Source: Microbacterium oleivorans (GTDB taxonomy: Bacteria > Actinomycetota > Actinomycetes > Actinomycetales > Microbacteriaceae). Taken from it: a DNA stretch of 64,000 bases. Under the pieces are notes generated by a model. It saw only the letters and a list, made by a program, of their open reading frames with translations, searched no databases and was not told the DNA's origin. The position numbers were made by a program, and so were the translations under genes. The stretch is from the NCBI RefSeq assembly GCF_013389665.1, contig NZ_CP058316.1, forward strand, positions 62,001 to 126,000. The letters run 5' to 3'. Shown here piece by piece: positions 9,145 to 21,274 of this stretch (its first letter is position 1; each line of letters opens with the position of its first letter).

Positions 9145-11214
9145 TCACCGCGCTCTGAGCAAATGAAGCGTGGGTCCGCGCAGGTCCAGCACGCCGCCTG
9201 GCCGGTGTGCGCGCGCGTCGGTGCGCGGTCGCTCGTCCTCGCTCGACCACAGCGACACGTAGGCATCGACGTCGGCGACGGCCGGCAGGACGACCTCGGC
9301 GTCGCTCTCGCGCCCGTGGATGACCAGCAGCACGCGGTTGTCCGCTTCGCGGTGGGGCGTCGACGTCGCCAGGTACTGGAGGGTGCGCTGCTCGGCGTTC
9401 GACCACTTCGCCGGTGTCATCGGCTCGCCATCCGCGTCGAACCAATGCATCACGGACGCCTCCGGAACCGCATCGTCCGGAGCGGCGTAGCGCACCGGAC
9501 GCAGCGCAGGATTCTCCGCGCGCAGCCGGACGAGCCGCCGGACATGCTCGAGCACGTCGACCTGCCAGTCCGCCAGCTGCCAGTCGACCCACGTCAGCGG
9601 TCCGTCGTGGCAGTAGGCGTTGTTGTTGCCCGACTGCGTCCGGGCCAGCTCATCACCCGCGGTGATCATGGGCACGCCCGCCGACAGCAGCAGCGTGCCG
9701 GCGAGGTTGCGGATCGCCCGCCGGCGCGCAGCGAGCACGTGTACGACATCGGTCTCGCCCTCGGCGCCGTGGTTGAACGACCGGTTCGTATCGGCCCCGT
9801 CCCGGCCGTGCTCGCCGTTGGCGTCGTTGTGCTTGACCTCGTAGGAGACCAGATCCCGGAGTGTGAAACCGTCGTGCGCGGTGATGAAGTTCACCCCGGC
9901 GAGCGGTCCCCGGTCCGCGCCGAACAGCGGCGCCGATCCGGCGAGGTGCGTCGCCAGGCCGCCGACGCCGGCGGGGGAGGTGCCCGCGCGTCGCAGGTAG
10001 TCGATGTCGCTGAGCCAGAAGTTGCGCACGCCGTCGCGATAGCGGTCGTTCCACTCCTGCCAGCCGGGTCCGAATCCGCCGGTCTGCCAGCCGCCGAGGC
10101 CCACATCCCAGGGCTCGGCGATCATCTTGTCGTCCGCGAGGACGGGGTCGGAGGTGATCGCGCGCAGCAGCGGATGCTCGGCGGTGAACGAGTGGCCGCG
10201 ATCCCGACCCAGGGTGACCGCGAGATCGAAACGGAAGCCGTCGATCTGCACCTCGCGGCTCCAGTAGCGCAATGAGTCCAGCACGAGACGGGCCACCGCA
10301 TCCGTCGACGTGTCGACCGAGTTGCCGCATCCGGTGACGTCGACATAGGCGCCGTCGGGCTGCTGCCGGTAGTACGAGCGGTTGTCGATGCCGCGCAAGC
10401 TCGATCTCGGTCCGCCGAGCTCGAGCTCGGCGGTGTGGTTGTAGACCACGTCGAGGATGACCTCGAGCCCGGCCGCATGCAGGTTGCGGACGGTGGTCTT
10501 CAGCTCGCGCAGGACGGCGTCGGGCCCGCCTCGTCGCGCATCCTCGGTGGCGTACGCGGCGTGCGGTGCGAAGAAGCCGAGGGTGTTGTATCCCCAGTAG
10601 TTGGTCAGACCGAGCGCCAGCAGCCGGGGTTCGCTCTCGAAGGCGTGGATCGGCAGCAGTTCGACGCTCGTGACGCCGAGCGAGACCAGGTGCTCGATCA
10701 TCGCGGGATGCCCGAGACCCGCGTACGTGCCGTGCAGGGCCGTCGGGATGTCGGGGTGGCGCTTGGTCAGCCCCTTCACGTGAGCCTCGTAGATGACGGT
10801 CCGATCGCGCGGCACGCGCGGTTTCACCACCCCCTGCCAGTCGAACGAATCGTCGACGACGACGGACCGGTGGTCGCCCGGACCCCCCGTCACGATGCCG
10901 CGTCCGTATGGGTCGAGCAGGAGCGTCTGCGGGTTGAAGACGTTCCCCGCGCCGTGCGGCCCATCCGCGCGCAGCGCATACCGGGCGCCGGGTCGGAGGC
11001 CGGCCGACGTGGTCTCCCAGACGCCCGCGCCCACGGGCCGGAGCGCGCGCTCGTCGACGGCCCAGTCGAGATCGTCGTCGTCGAAGATCACGAGATCGAT
11101 GGAGCCGGCGTGCTGCGACCAGACCCGGATCGTCCCGCCCTCCTCGTGCAGGGTGACGCCGAGGCGGTCCCAGGCAGGGTCGTGCAGTCCGGCGTCGCTC
11201 TGGAGATCGGGCAT
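9145..11214 (-). CDS. glgX: glycogen debranching enzyme
   Basis: A GH13_11 debranching enzyme of 689 residues that hydrolyses alpha-1,6 branches left after phosphorolysis. An N-terminal CBM48-like module (IRVWSQHAGSIDLVIFDDD) is followed by the barrel, with the nucleophile in IDGFRFDLAV, the acid in IAEPWDVG and the third acid in TAHDGFTLRD. The start is placed at the ATG at 11214, which has TACTGT 7 bases upstream; an in-frame start at 11247 would add 11 residues and lacks a ribosome binding site. It is separate from glgE by 47 bases but has the same direction, so glycogen breakdown and synthesis genes sit together. Confidence 0.9.
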   Translation of the reverse strand: MPDLQSDAGLHDPAWDRLGVTLHEEGGTIRVWSQHAGSIDLVIFDDDDLDWAVDERALRPVGAGVWETTSAGLRPGARYALRADGPHGAGNVFNPQTLLLDPYGRGIVTGGPGDHRSVVVDDSFDWQGVVKPRVPRDRTVIYEAHVKGLTKRHPDIPTALHGTYAGLGHPAMIEHLVSLGVTSVELLPIHAFESEPRLLALGLTNYWGYNTLGFFAPHAAYATEDARRGGPDAVLRELKTTVRNLHAAGLEVILDVVYNHTAELELGGPRSSLRGIDNRSYYRQQPDGAYVDVTGCGNSVDTSTDAVARLVLDSLRYWSREVQIDGFRFDLAVTLGRDRGHSFTAEHPLLRAITSDPVLADDKMIAEPWDVGLGGWQTGGFGPGWQEWNDRYRDGVRNFWLSDIDYLRRAGTSPAGVGGLATHLAGSAPLFGADRGPLAGVNFITAHDGFTLRDLVSYEVKHNDANGEHGRDGADTNRSFNHGAEGETDVVHVLAARRRAIRNLAGTLLLSAGVPMITAGDELARTQSGNNNAYCHDGPLTWVDWQLADWQVDVLEHVRRLVRLRAENPALRPVRYAAPDDAVPEASVMHWFDADGEPMTPAKWSNAEQRTLQYLATSTPHREADNRVLLVIHGRESDAEVVLPAVADVDAYVSLWSSEDERPRTDARAHRPGGVLDLRGPTLHLLRAR

Positions 11215-11220
11215 GCGATC

Positions 11221-11227
11221 TACAGTA
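11221..11227. promoter_or_regulatory. overlapping divergent -10 boxes, glgX / cysteine desulfurase
   Basis: The 7-base element TACAGTA reads TACAGT on the plus strand (11221-11226) and TACTGT on the minus strand (11227-11222). The minus copy is 7 bases from the glgX ATG. The plus copy would give a leader of about 28 bases with GGGAGG for the desulfurase. Confidence 0.6.
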
Positions 11228-11260
11228 ATGAGCGACGCGGAGCGCACCGGGAGGTCAGGG

Positions 11261-12442
11261 ATGGTCGTCTACCTCGATCACGCTGCGACGACGCCGCTGC
11301 GCTCCGAGGCGCGCGATGCCTGGCTCGCCGCCCACGAGACCATCGGGAACGCCTCGTCGGTGCACGGGGCGGGGCAGGCCGCCCGGCGGCTCCTCGAGGA
11401 TGCCCGGGACGGCATCGCCGCCGCGCTCGGCTGTGACCCGATCGAGGTCGTCCTCACCTCCGGCGGCACCGAGTCGATCAACCTCGCGATCAAGGGCCTG
11501 TGGCTCGAGAGCGACGGGACCGCGCCCGTGGTGCTCCCCGATGGCGAGCACCACGCCTCGCTCGACGCGGTCGCGTGGCTCGCGGCGCGCTGGCAGACCG
11601 AGGTTCGCTCGGTGCCGCTGGACCCGATGGGACGGATCCGCCACGACGCGTTCGCCGCGGCGCTCCCGGGAGCGGCCCTCGCGACCGCGCTCGTGGCGAA
11701 CAACGAGGTCGGCACCGTCAACGATCCGGCCCGGCTCGCTGCCGCATCGATGGATGCCGGCGTGCCGCTGCACCTCGACGCGGTGGCGGCCCTGGGCTCG
11801 GTCCCCCTCGACTTCTCGGGCTGGCGCGGCGCGGGATCGGCGAACTCCGGCCTGGTGGCGATGTCGGTGTCGGGCCACAAGGTCGGCGCGCCGGTCGGAA
11901 CGGGTGCTCTGGTGGTCTCGCGTCATGCGCGTCTCAGCCCGCTCGCGCACGGCGGCGGCCAGCAGCGGGGACTGCGGGCGGGAACGCCCGACGTCGCCGG
12001 GGCCGCAGCGTTCTCGGCCGCTCTGGCGGCCGCCCTGGACCAGCGCGAGAGCGAGTCCCGACGCCTGGCGACGCTCCGCGATCGCTTGATCGCGGGCATC
12101 CGATCGCTCGTCCCGAGCGCCGTGATCCTCGGTGACGAGAGCGATCGGCTCCCGGGCAATGTGCACGTGCTGTTCCCCGAGACCATCGGCGAGACGCTGC
12201 TGTTCCTCTTCGACAGCGTCGGGATCGCGGTCTCGACCGGATCCGCCTGTCAGGCGGGCATCGCCGAGCCGTCCCACGTCGTGCTCGCGCTCGGGCGCAG
12301 CGCGGCGGACGCCCGAGCGGTGCTGCGCCTCACCCTCGGCCGCACCAGCACGAGCGAGGACGTCGAGGCGTTCCTCGCGGCGCTGCCCGGAGCGCACGAG
12401 AGAGCGATCGCCGCACGAGCCCGTCGCTCTCCGCTTCCGTAG
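11261..12442 (+). CDS. cysteine desulfurase (NifS/IscS family)
   Basis: A 393-residue PLP enzyme that removes sulfur from cysteine as an enzyme-bound persulfide. The start MVVYLDHAATTP is typical. The PLP lysine is Lys207 (SGHKVGAP) and the catalytic cysteine is Cys330 in a STGSACQAG loop. The ATG at 11261 has GGGAGG six bases upstream; an ATG at 11228 would add 11 residues. It is followed 9 bases later by mnmA, and IscS-type desulfurases feed MnmA in tRNA thiolation, so the pair probably works together. Confidence 0.93.
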   Translation: MVVYLDHAATTPLRSEARDAWLAAHETIGNASSVHGAGQAARRLLEDARDGIAAALGCDPIEVVLTSGGTESINLAIKGLWLESDGTAPVVLPDGEHHASLDAVAWLAARWQTEVRSVPLDPMGRIRHDAFAAALPGAALATALVANNEVGTVNDPARLAAASMDAGVPLHLDAVAALGSVPLDFSGWRGAGSANSGLVAMSVSGHKVGAPVGTGALVVSRHARLSPLAHGGGQQRGLRAGTPDVAGAAAFSAALAAALDQRESESRRLATLRDRLIAGIRSLVPSAVILGDESDRLPGNVHVLFPETIGETLLFLFDSVGIAVSTGSACQAGIAEPSHVVLALGRSAADARAVLRLTLGRTSTSEDVEAFLAALPGAHERAIAARARRSPLP

Positions 12443-12445
12443 ACT
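12440..12445 (+). promoter_or_regulatory. -10 hexamer of mnmA
   Basis: TAGACT, 6 bases before the mnmA ATG; its TAG is also the stop codon of the desulfurase gene. Confidence 0.55.
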
Positions 12446-12451
12446 GGAGCG

Positions 12452-13549
12452 ATGCGAGTACTGGCTGCGATGAGCGGCGGCGTCGACTCCGCGGTGGCGG
12501 CCGCGCGGGCCGTCGACGCCGGACACGATGTCGTCGGGGTGCATCTCGCCCTCTCCCGAGCGGGAGGCACGCTGCGCGCCGGGAGCCGCGGGTGCTGCAC
12601 GATCGAGGACGCGATGGATGCCCGTCGCGCCGCGGATCGCCTGGGGATCCCCTTCTACGTGTGGGATTTCTCAGAGCGCTTCCGCGACGACGTGATCGAG
12701 GACTTCGTCTCGGAGTACCGCGCCGGCCGCACGCCGAATCCGTGTATGCGGTGCAACGAGAAGATCAAGTTCGCAGCGCTGCTCGAGCGGGCCGTCGAGC
12801 TCGGTTTCGACGCCGTCTGCACCGGCCACTACGCGCTTCTGGTCGACTCCGGCGAGGGGCGCGAGCTGCATCGCGCGTCGGATGCCGCCAAGGACCAGTC
12901 CTACGTCCTGGGCGTGCTCACCGCCGAACAGCTCGCCCACACGTACTTCCCGCTCGGTCCGACGCCCTCGAAGGCGATCGTGCGCGCCGAGGCCGCGGAG
13001 CGCGGGTTGACCGTCGCGCAGAAGCCCGACAGCCACGACATCTGCTTCATCCCCGACGGCGACACCCGCGGATGGCTCGCGGAGCGGGTCGGGGCCGAGA
13101 CGGGGGAGATCGTCGACCGCGACGGTGCGGTCGTCGGACGCCACGAGGGGGCGCACGCCTTCACGGTGGGCCAGCGCCGTGGACTGCAGCTCGGTGTTCC
13201 CGCGCCCGATGGCAAGCCCCGCTTCGTGCTCGAGGTGCGGCCGGTCGACAACCGGGTGGTGGTCGGCCCCAAGGAGGCGCTGGCGACCGCCGAGATCTCG
13301 GGGCAGCGCTTCTCGTGGGCCGGGCGCGCCCCCGGTGCGCGCTCGTTCGAGTGCGAGGTTCAGATCCGTGCCCACGCCGACCCGGTGCGCGCCCGCGCCG
13401 ATGTGACCGACGCCGGCGTCGTCGTCGTTCCCGAGGTGCCCTTCGACGGCGTCGCGCCCGGTCAGACCGCGGTCATCTACGACGGCACCCGGGTGCTGGG
13501 GCAGTTCACGATCGACCGGACCGTCTCGGCCGTGCCCGTCGGCGTCTGA
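12452..13549 (+). CDS. mnmA: tRNA-specific 2-thiouridylase
   Basis: A 365-residue ATP-dependent enzyme that thiolates U34 of tRNA Lys, Glu and Gln. The PP-loop SGGVDS is at residues 8-13. The nucleophile region PNPCMRCN holds Cys98 and Cys101, and the partner cysteine is Cys198 in [11 protein letters not shown]. The C-terminal beta-barrel (about 290-365) is present. It lies directly downstream of its likely sulfur donor, and a TAGACT box at the end of that gene could also start a leaderless mnmA transcript. Its last 44 bases overlap the end of the convergent TIGR01777 gene. Confidence 0.96.
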   Translation: MRVLAAMSGGVDSAVAAARAVDAGHDVVGVHLALSRAGGTLRAGSRGCCTIEDAMDARRAADRLGIPFYVWDFSERFRDDVIEDFVSEYRAGRTPNPCMRCNEKIKFAALLERAVELGFDAVCTGHYALLVDSGEGRELHRASDAAKDQSYVLGVLTAEQLAHTYFPLGPTPSKAIVRAEAAERGLTVAQKPDSHDICFIPDGDTRGWLAERVGAETGEIVDRDGAVVGRHEGAHAFTVGQRRGLQLGVPAPDGKPRFVLEVRPVDNRVVVGPKEALATAEISGQRFSWAGRAPGARSFECEVQIRAHADPVRARADVTDAGVVVVPEVPFDGVAPGQTAVIYDGTRVLGQFTIDRTVSAVPVGV

Positions 13550-14525
13550 GCACCTCGGACGCTGCAGCGCGCAACGCGTCGTCGAGATCGGTATGCGAGA
13601 AGACGTATCCGCCTGCCACCAGGCGCTCGGGCAGTACCCATCGGCTCTTCAGGACGAGTTCGGGTTCGGTGCGCAGCAACCACATCGCCGGTTCGAGCAT
13701 CCAGCGCCATGACGGGATCCCCACGGGCATCCGTACGATGCGCCGAAGCGCGCGCATGAGCGACCGGTTGTCGCTGGGCTCGGGACTGGCCACGTTGACC
13801 ACGCCGTCGATCTCATCGTGGTCGCGGATGAAGCGGATCGCGCCGACGACGTCGTCGATGTGAACCCAGCTGAACCGCTGACGGCCTCGTGTGCGGTGCC
13901 ACAGCGGTCGGTCGGCCGTGGGATGCGGCCCGATGCCCCGGTAGCGGCGGTGGCGGGGGATCGGTCCGTCGTGCTGCGGACCGCCGAGGCCGGCGCGGGC
14001 CACATTCAGCAGCATCCGGATGGCCGGACCGTCTCCGATCACGATCGCCATGCGCAAGGCGACGCGACGGGTCTCGGGGAGGCGTTCAGCGAAGAACGCC
14101 TCCTCCCAGGCGCGGGCGACGTCGACGGAGAAGCCGCTGCCGAGTTCGCCGGCCGCCTCCGTGTTCGGACGGTCGGTGGCGTGGCGGTAGATCGTGGCCG
14201 TGGACGCGTTCAGCCACAGCGAAGGTGGCCGAGATGCGTGTGCGACGGCGTCGGCGAGTTCGCGGGTCGTGTCCACCCGCGAGCGGAGGATCTCGTGGCG
14301 ATTGCGATCGTCGTAGCGGCAGTTGACGGACTTGCCCGCGAGGTTGACGATCAGTTCCGCGCCGTCGACCACGGCTTCGATCCCCGCGCGGTCGCCCCAC
14401 ACCACGTCTGCGCTCCGGCCGATGCGCGTGATGCGGTAGCCCTCCGCGGCGAATGCGCGCGCGAGCGCGGTTCCGACGAAGCCGGACGCGCCGGCGATCA
14501 CAACGCGGGGCCGACTGTCGCTCAT
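13506..14525 (-). CDS. TIGR01777 family NAD(P)-binding epimerase-like protein
   Basis: A 339-residue SDR-fold protein (YfcH/TIGR01777 type). The Rossmann motif [14 protein letters not shown] is at about 11-24, [11 protein letters not shown] is the family signature near 60-70, and [14 protein letters not shown] marks the middle. The C-terminal stretch from about 260 ([28 protein letters not shown]) fits the DUF1731 tail. The substrate is unknown. The mRNA is probably leaderless (TATCAT 6 bases before the ATG). It is divergent from a DUF4166 gene across a perfect palindrome; such domains are often found together, so the two products may act in one pathway. Confidence 0.88.
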   Translation of the reverse strand: MSDSRPRVVIAGASGFVGTALARAFAAEGYRITRIGRSADVVWGDRAGIEAVVDGAELIVNLAGKSVNCRYDDRNRHEILRSRVDTTRELADAVAHASRPPSLWLNASTATIYRHATDRPNTEAAGELGSGFSVDVARAWEEAFFAERLPETRRVALRMAIVIGDGPAIRMLLNVARAGLGGPQHDGPIPRHRRYRGIGPHPTADRPLWHRTRGRQRFSWVHIDDVVGAIRFIRDHDEIDGVVNVASPEPSDNRSLMRALRRIVRMPVGIPSWRWMLEPAMWLLRTEPELVLKSRWVLPERLVAGGYVFSHTDLDDALRAAASEVLRRRRARPRRSGRS

Positions 14526-14531
14526 AGTGCG

Positions 14532-14551
14532 ATGATAGTACGGTACTGAAC

Positions 14552-14561
<10 letters not shown>
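14532..14561. promoter_or_regulatory. divergent promoters with 18-bp palindromic operator
   Basis: TATCAT on the minus strand (14537-14532) is 6 bases from the epimerase ATG; TACGGT on the plus strand (14539-14544) is 7 bases from the DUF4166 ATG. The perfect palindrome TACTGAACATGTTCAGTA (14544-14561) is centred on the expected plus-strand transcription start and covers the ATG. Its shape is typical of a TetR-type dimer site; no regulator gene is adjacent. Confidence 0.75.
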
Positions 14562-17570
<3,009 letters not shown>

Positions 17571-17691
17571 CGCGCGAGCGCCGCGCGACGATGTCGGAGC
17601 CCGCCTCCCGTGATCGTCACGGAGGGGAGATCCTGTTCTCGCCCGACGGCTACGACGACCGCCCGCCGCTCACCTCCCTGCCGGCGCTGCA

Positions 17692-17709
17692 GCCGGCCGT
17701 CGGGCCGGC
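17692..17709. terminator. weak hairpin between ligA and acyl-CoA ligase gene
   Basis: A 7-bp GC stem (17692-17698 with 17703-17709) and a GTCG loop in the 146-base gap between convergent genes. No T tract. The rest of the gap shows no gene. Confidence 0.35.
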
Positions 17710-17716
17710 GGGGCGG

Positions 17717-19414
17717 TCAGTGAGTGAGCAGGCGATCGCGCACCTGACGGCGCAACACCTTGCCGATCATCGACTTGGGAAGCTCGTCGACCGTCACGAT
17801 GCGGCGGGGCACCTTGTAGGGAGTCAGGATGCCGCGGCAGAACTCGCGCACGTCGGCTTCATCGATCGTCGCTCCCGGGACGGCCACGATCGCCGCTACG
17901 ACGTCTTCGCCGGAATGCTCGCTGGGCAGGCCCACGACGGCGGCATCGGCGACCTGCGGGTGCTGGCGCAGCGCGATCTCGACCTCGGTCGGAGCGACGT
18001 TGAAGCCGCCGGTGATGATGAGTTCCTTGATCCGGTCGACGATACGGACGAAACCGCCGTCGTCGATCGTGACGATGTCTCCGGTGCGGAACCAGCCGTC
18101 GACGAACACCTTCTCGGTCTCCTCCGGCTTGCCGTAGTAGCCGCTGAAGACCTGCGGGCCGCGAACGATGAGTTCTCCGCGGCCGCCCGGCTCGACGTCG
18201 ACGGTCGGGTCGTCGGGATCGACCACCCGGCACTCGGTTCCCGGCAGCGGCAGTCCGACCGTCCCGGGCACGCGATTCTCGGCGACCGGATTCGCCATCA
18301 GCACGGGCGAGCACTCGGAGAGTCCGTAACCCTCCACGAGGTAGCCGCCGGTCTGCGCCTCGAACGGGACCACGAGATCGTGGGGCAGCGCCATCGCGCC
18401 GGAGATCGCGACCTCGGTTCCCGCGAGCGAGACCCCCGCGGCATCCGCGGCGGCGAGCAGTCGCTCCGCGATGGGCGGCACGAGGGGGAGGAAGGTCGCC
18501 GGGTGACGCTTGTGCGCGGCCAGCACCAGGTCCGGGTCGAACTTCGGGAACAGCACGAGACGCGCGCCCATCGACATTGCGAAGGTCAGGCAGAGCGTGA
18601 GCCCGTATGCGTGGAACATCGGCAGCACCGCGTAGACCACGCAGCCCTCGCCGCGTGAGACGGTCGGCACCCACGCCCGCGCCTGGGCCGCGTTCGCGAG
18701 GAGGTTGCGGTGCGTCAGGGCCGCGCCCTTGGGCGTGCCGGTGGTGCCGCTGGTGTACTGGATCAACGCCAGGTCGCCGGTGGTGGGGCCGACGTGCGTC
18801 GGCGGGAGCGGCGCGTGCCGCTCGGCATCCGACCAGAACCCGTGCACACGCGAGCGTGGCACCGACGCGGTGAGCGCCTCCCTCGATGCCCGGGCCTTGG
18901 CGATGGGCAATCGCAGCGCGGCTCGCGTGTGCAGCGGCATCGCCGTCGTGATGTCGACGGCGATCACGGCGCGCAGTGCGAGGTCGTCCGGGAACTCGAG
19001 CAGGACCGAGACGAGCTTGCTCCACACGATGGCGACCTTCGCGCCGTGATCCTCGAACTGCTTGCGCATCTCGCGCGGCGTGTACAGCGGGTTGTGCTCG
19101 ATGACCACCGCGCCCAGGCGCAGCACGGCATAGAACGCGACGATGTGCTGGGGACAGTTCGGCAGCACGATCGCCACACGATCGCCACGGCGCACGCCTG
19201 CGTCGCGGAGATAGGCGGCAGCGCGGTCGATGCGGTCCTGCAGCTGGCGATAGGACATCGTGCGGCCGAAGAACTCCAGTGCCGGAGCGTCCGGATGCTC
19301 GCGGGCGGAGGTCGCGACGATGTCGACCAGCGAGCCGTCGATCGGGGGAAGGTCCTCCGGAACTCCCTCGGCGTAGCTGGCGATCCAGGGACGTGGCGGG
19401 TCGTAGGTCGTCAC
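17717..19414 (-). CDS. long-chain fatty acid-CoA ligase (AMP-binding enzyme)
   Basis: A 565-residue ANL-superfamily enzyme that activates a carboxylate, most likely a fatty acid, through an acyl-adenylate to the CoA ester. The P-loop YTSGTTGTPKGAAL (about 222-235), the YGLSE motif (about 360), GWFRTGD (about 445) and the C-terminal catalytic lysine in PKSMIGKVLRR (about 550) are all present, so it should be active. FadD-type ligases in actinobacteria also carry other substrates, so chain length is uncertain. The GTG start lies 6 bases after TAGGGT. It is divergent from gatC. Confidence 0.9.
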   Translation of the reverse strand: MTTYDPPRPWIASYAEGVPEDLPPIDGSLVDIVATSAREHPDAPALEFFGRTMSYRQLQDRIDRAAAYLRDAGVRRGDRVAIVLPNCPQHIVAFYAVLRLGAVVIEHNPLYTPREMRKQFEDHGAKVAIVWSKLVSVLLEFPDDLALRAVIAVDITTAMPLHTRAALRLPIAKARASREALTASVPRSRVHGFWSDAERHAPLPPTHVGPTTGDLALIQYTSGTTGTPKGAALTHRNLLANAAQARAWVPTVSRGEGCVVYAVLPMFHAYGLTLCLTFAMSMGARLVLFPKFDPDLVLAAHKRHPATFLPLVPPIAERLLAAADAAGVSLAGTEVAISGAMALPHDLVVPFEAQTGGYLVEGYGLSECSPVLMANPVAENRVPGTVGLPLPGTECRVVDPDDPTVDVEPGGRGELIVRGPQVFSGYYGKPEETEKVFVDGWFRTGDIVTIDDGGFVRIVDRIKELIITGGFNVAPTEVEIALRQHPQVADAAVVGLPSEHSGEDVVAAIVAVPGATIDEADVREFCRGILTPYKVPRRIVTVDELPKSMIGKVLRRQVRDRLLTH

Positions 19415-19420
19415 GGTGAC

Positions 19421-19460
19421 ACCCTACGGGTCTCGGGCTCCGCCCACCCCCAACTAGGAT
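19421..19460. promoter_or_regulatory. back-to-back leaderless promoters, acyl-CoA ligase / gatC
   Basis: TAGGGT on the minus strand (19426-19421) is 6 bases from the ligase GTG, and TAGGAT on the plus strand (19455-19460) is 6 bases from the gatC GTG. The start codons are only 52 bases apart. Confidence 0.65.
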
Positions 19461-19466
19461 CGACGG

Positions 19467-19766
19467 GTGTCTGAAATCACCCCCGATCTCGTGCGCCATC
19501 TCGGCGTGCTCGCCCGGATCCAGCTGAGCGACGACGAGGTCGAGCGCCTCACCGGTCAGCTCGACGCGATCGTCGACAACATCGCCAAGGTGTCGGAGGT
19601 GGCAACCCCCGACGTCCCGGCGACGAGTCACCCCATCGCCCTGGAGAACGTCTTCCGTGAGGACGTTCCCGGCCAGATGCTGACGGTCGAGCAGGTGCTG
19701 CTGAATGCACCCGAGCGCAGCGACGACCGGTTCCGCGTCACCGCGATCCTGGGGGAGGAGCAGTGA
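19467..19766 (+). CDS. gatC: Asp/Glu-tRNA amidotransferase subunit C
   Basis: A 99-residue subunit that stabilises GatA within the GatCAB complex. It shows the family pattern [20 protein letters not shown] near residues 8-27 and the C-terminal RVTAILGE. The complex converts Glu-tRNA(Gln) and/or Asp-tRNA(Asn) to the amide forms. The GTG start has a -10 hexamer 6 bases upstream. The stop overlaps the gatA GTG by four bases. Confidence 0.95.
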   Translation: MSEITPDLVRHLGVLARIQLSDDEVERLTGQLDAIVDNIAKVSEVATPDVPATSHPIALENVFREDVPGQMLTVEQVLLNAPERSDDRFRVTAILGEEQ

Positions 19767-21274
19767 GCGATCTGATCCGGCTCACCGCGGCCGAGCTGTC
19801 GGCCCGGCTCGCCGACGGCAGTGTCAGCAGCGTCGAGGCCACCCGCGCGCACCTCGACCGCATCGCCGCCGTCGACGGCGACGTCCACGCCTTCCTGCAC
19901 GTCTCGGACCACGCTCTCGACGTCGCCGCCTCCATCGATGCCCGCCGTGCGGCGGGCGACGAGCTGGGCGAGCTGGCGGGAGTGCCGCTGGCGATCAAGG
20001 ACGTCCTCGTCACCACCGACATGCCCTCCACGAGCGGATCGAAGATCCTCGAGGGCTTCATGTCGCCCTACGACGCCACCGTCGTCGCGCGCGCTCGCGC
20101 TGCCGGTCTGGTGCCGCTGGGCAAGACCAACATGGACGAGTTCGCGATGGGCTCGTCCACCGAGCACTCCGCATACGGTCCCACCCGCAACCCCTGGGAC
20201 CTCGACCGCATCCCGGGCGGGTCCGGGGGTGGATCGGCCGCGGCCGTCGCGGCGTTCGAGGCGCCCATCGCGCTCGGCTCCGACACGGGTGGATCGATCC
20301 GTCAGCCGGCGCACGTCACCGGCACGGTGGGCGTGAAGCCGACCTACGGTGGCGTGAGCCGCTACGGTTCGATCGCCCTGGCCTCGAGCCTCGACCAGGT
20401 CGGCCCCGTCTCACGCACCGTGCTCGACTCGGCCCTCCTGCACGATGTGATCGGCGGACACGACGCGCACGACTCCACCTCGCTGGACGAGCGCTGGCCG
20501 TCGTTCGCTGCCGCTGCCCGCGACGGAGCGCGCGGTGACGTTCTGCGCGGGCTGAAGGTCGGCGTCATCCGCGAGCTCGACGACGCCGGGTTCCAGCCGG
20601 GTGTGAGCACATCGTTCCGGGCGTCGCTGGCGGCGATGGAGGCGCAGGGCGCCGAGCTCGTCGAGATCAGCGCCCCCCATTTCGAGTACGGCGTGGCCGC
20701 CTACTACCTGATCCTCCCCGCCGAGGCCTCCAGCAACCTCGCGAAGTTCGACTCGGTGCGCTTCGGCATGCGCCTCGACGTGCCCGGCGGCACGGTCGAG
20801 GATGTGATGTCCGCGACGCGCGATGCGGGCTTCGGCGACGAGGTCAAGCGCCGCATCATCCTGGGCACCTACGCGCTGTCGGCCGGCTACTACGACGCCT
20901 ACTACGGCAGCGCTCAGAAGGTGCGGACTCTGATCCAGCGCGACTTCGACGACGCGTTCGCCCGCGTCGACGTCATCGCGACCCCCTCGGCCCCGACGAC
21001 GGCGTTCCGGCTCGGTGAACAGCTGGACGACCCGCTGCAGATGTACCTCAACGACGTCACGACGATCCCGGTGAACCTCGCCGGCGTCCCGGGCATCTCG
21101 ATCCCCTCGGGTCTGGCGGAGGACGACGGTCTTCCCGTCGGCATCCAGTTCATCGCCCCGGCCCGGCAGGACGCTCAGCTGTACCGCGTCGGCGCCGCGC
21201 TCGAGGCGTTGCTCGTCGACAGCTGGGGCGGTCCGCTGCTGGACCGCGCACCGATCCTGGGAGGGGCACGCTGA
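19763..21274 (+). CDS. gatA: Asp/Glu-tRNA amidotransferase subunit A
   Basis: A 503-residue glutaminase subunit of the amidase-signature family; it releases ammonia that is channelled to GatB. The Ser-cisSer-Lys triad is visible: the lysine in [10 protein letters not shown] (about 77), and two serines in the [11 protein letters not shown] / [12 protein letters not shown] block (about 150-180). The start is the GTG of a four-base overlap with gatC, and the TGA shares one base with the gatB ATG, so all three subunits are translationally coupled. Confidence 0.97.
   Translation: MSDLIRLTAAELSARLADGSVSSVEATRAHLDRIAAVDGDVHAFLHVSDHALDVAASIDARRAAGDELGELAGVPLAIKDVLVTTDMPSTSGSKILEGFMSPYDATVVARARAAGLVPLGKTNMDEFAMGSSTEHSAYGPTRNPWDLDRIPGGSGGGSAAAVAAFEAPIALGSDTGGSIRQPAHVTGTVGVKPTYGGVSRYGSIALASSLDQVGPVSRTVLDSALLHDVIGGHDAHDSTSLDERWPSFAAAARDGARGDVLRGLKVGVIRELDDAGFQPGVSTSFRASLAAMEAQGAELVEISAPHFEYGVAAYYLILPAEASSNLAKFDSVRFGMRLDVPGGTVEDVMSATRDAGFGDEVKRRIILGTYALSAGYYDAYYGSAQKVRTLIQRDFDDAFARVDVIATPSAPTTAFRLGEQLDDPLQMYLNDVTTIPVNLAGVPGISIPSGLAEDDGLPVGIQFIAPARQDAQLYRVGAALEALLVDSWGGPLLDRAPILGGAR

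Noticed and set aside
17591..18658. 355-codon plus-strand frame starting in the ligA-acyl-CoA ligase gap
   Set aside because: Nearly all of it lies antisense to the ligase gene; the start has no ribosome binding site and the part in the gap is short.
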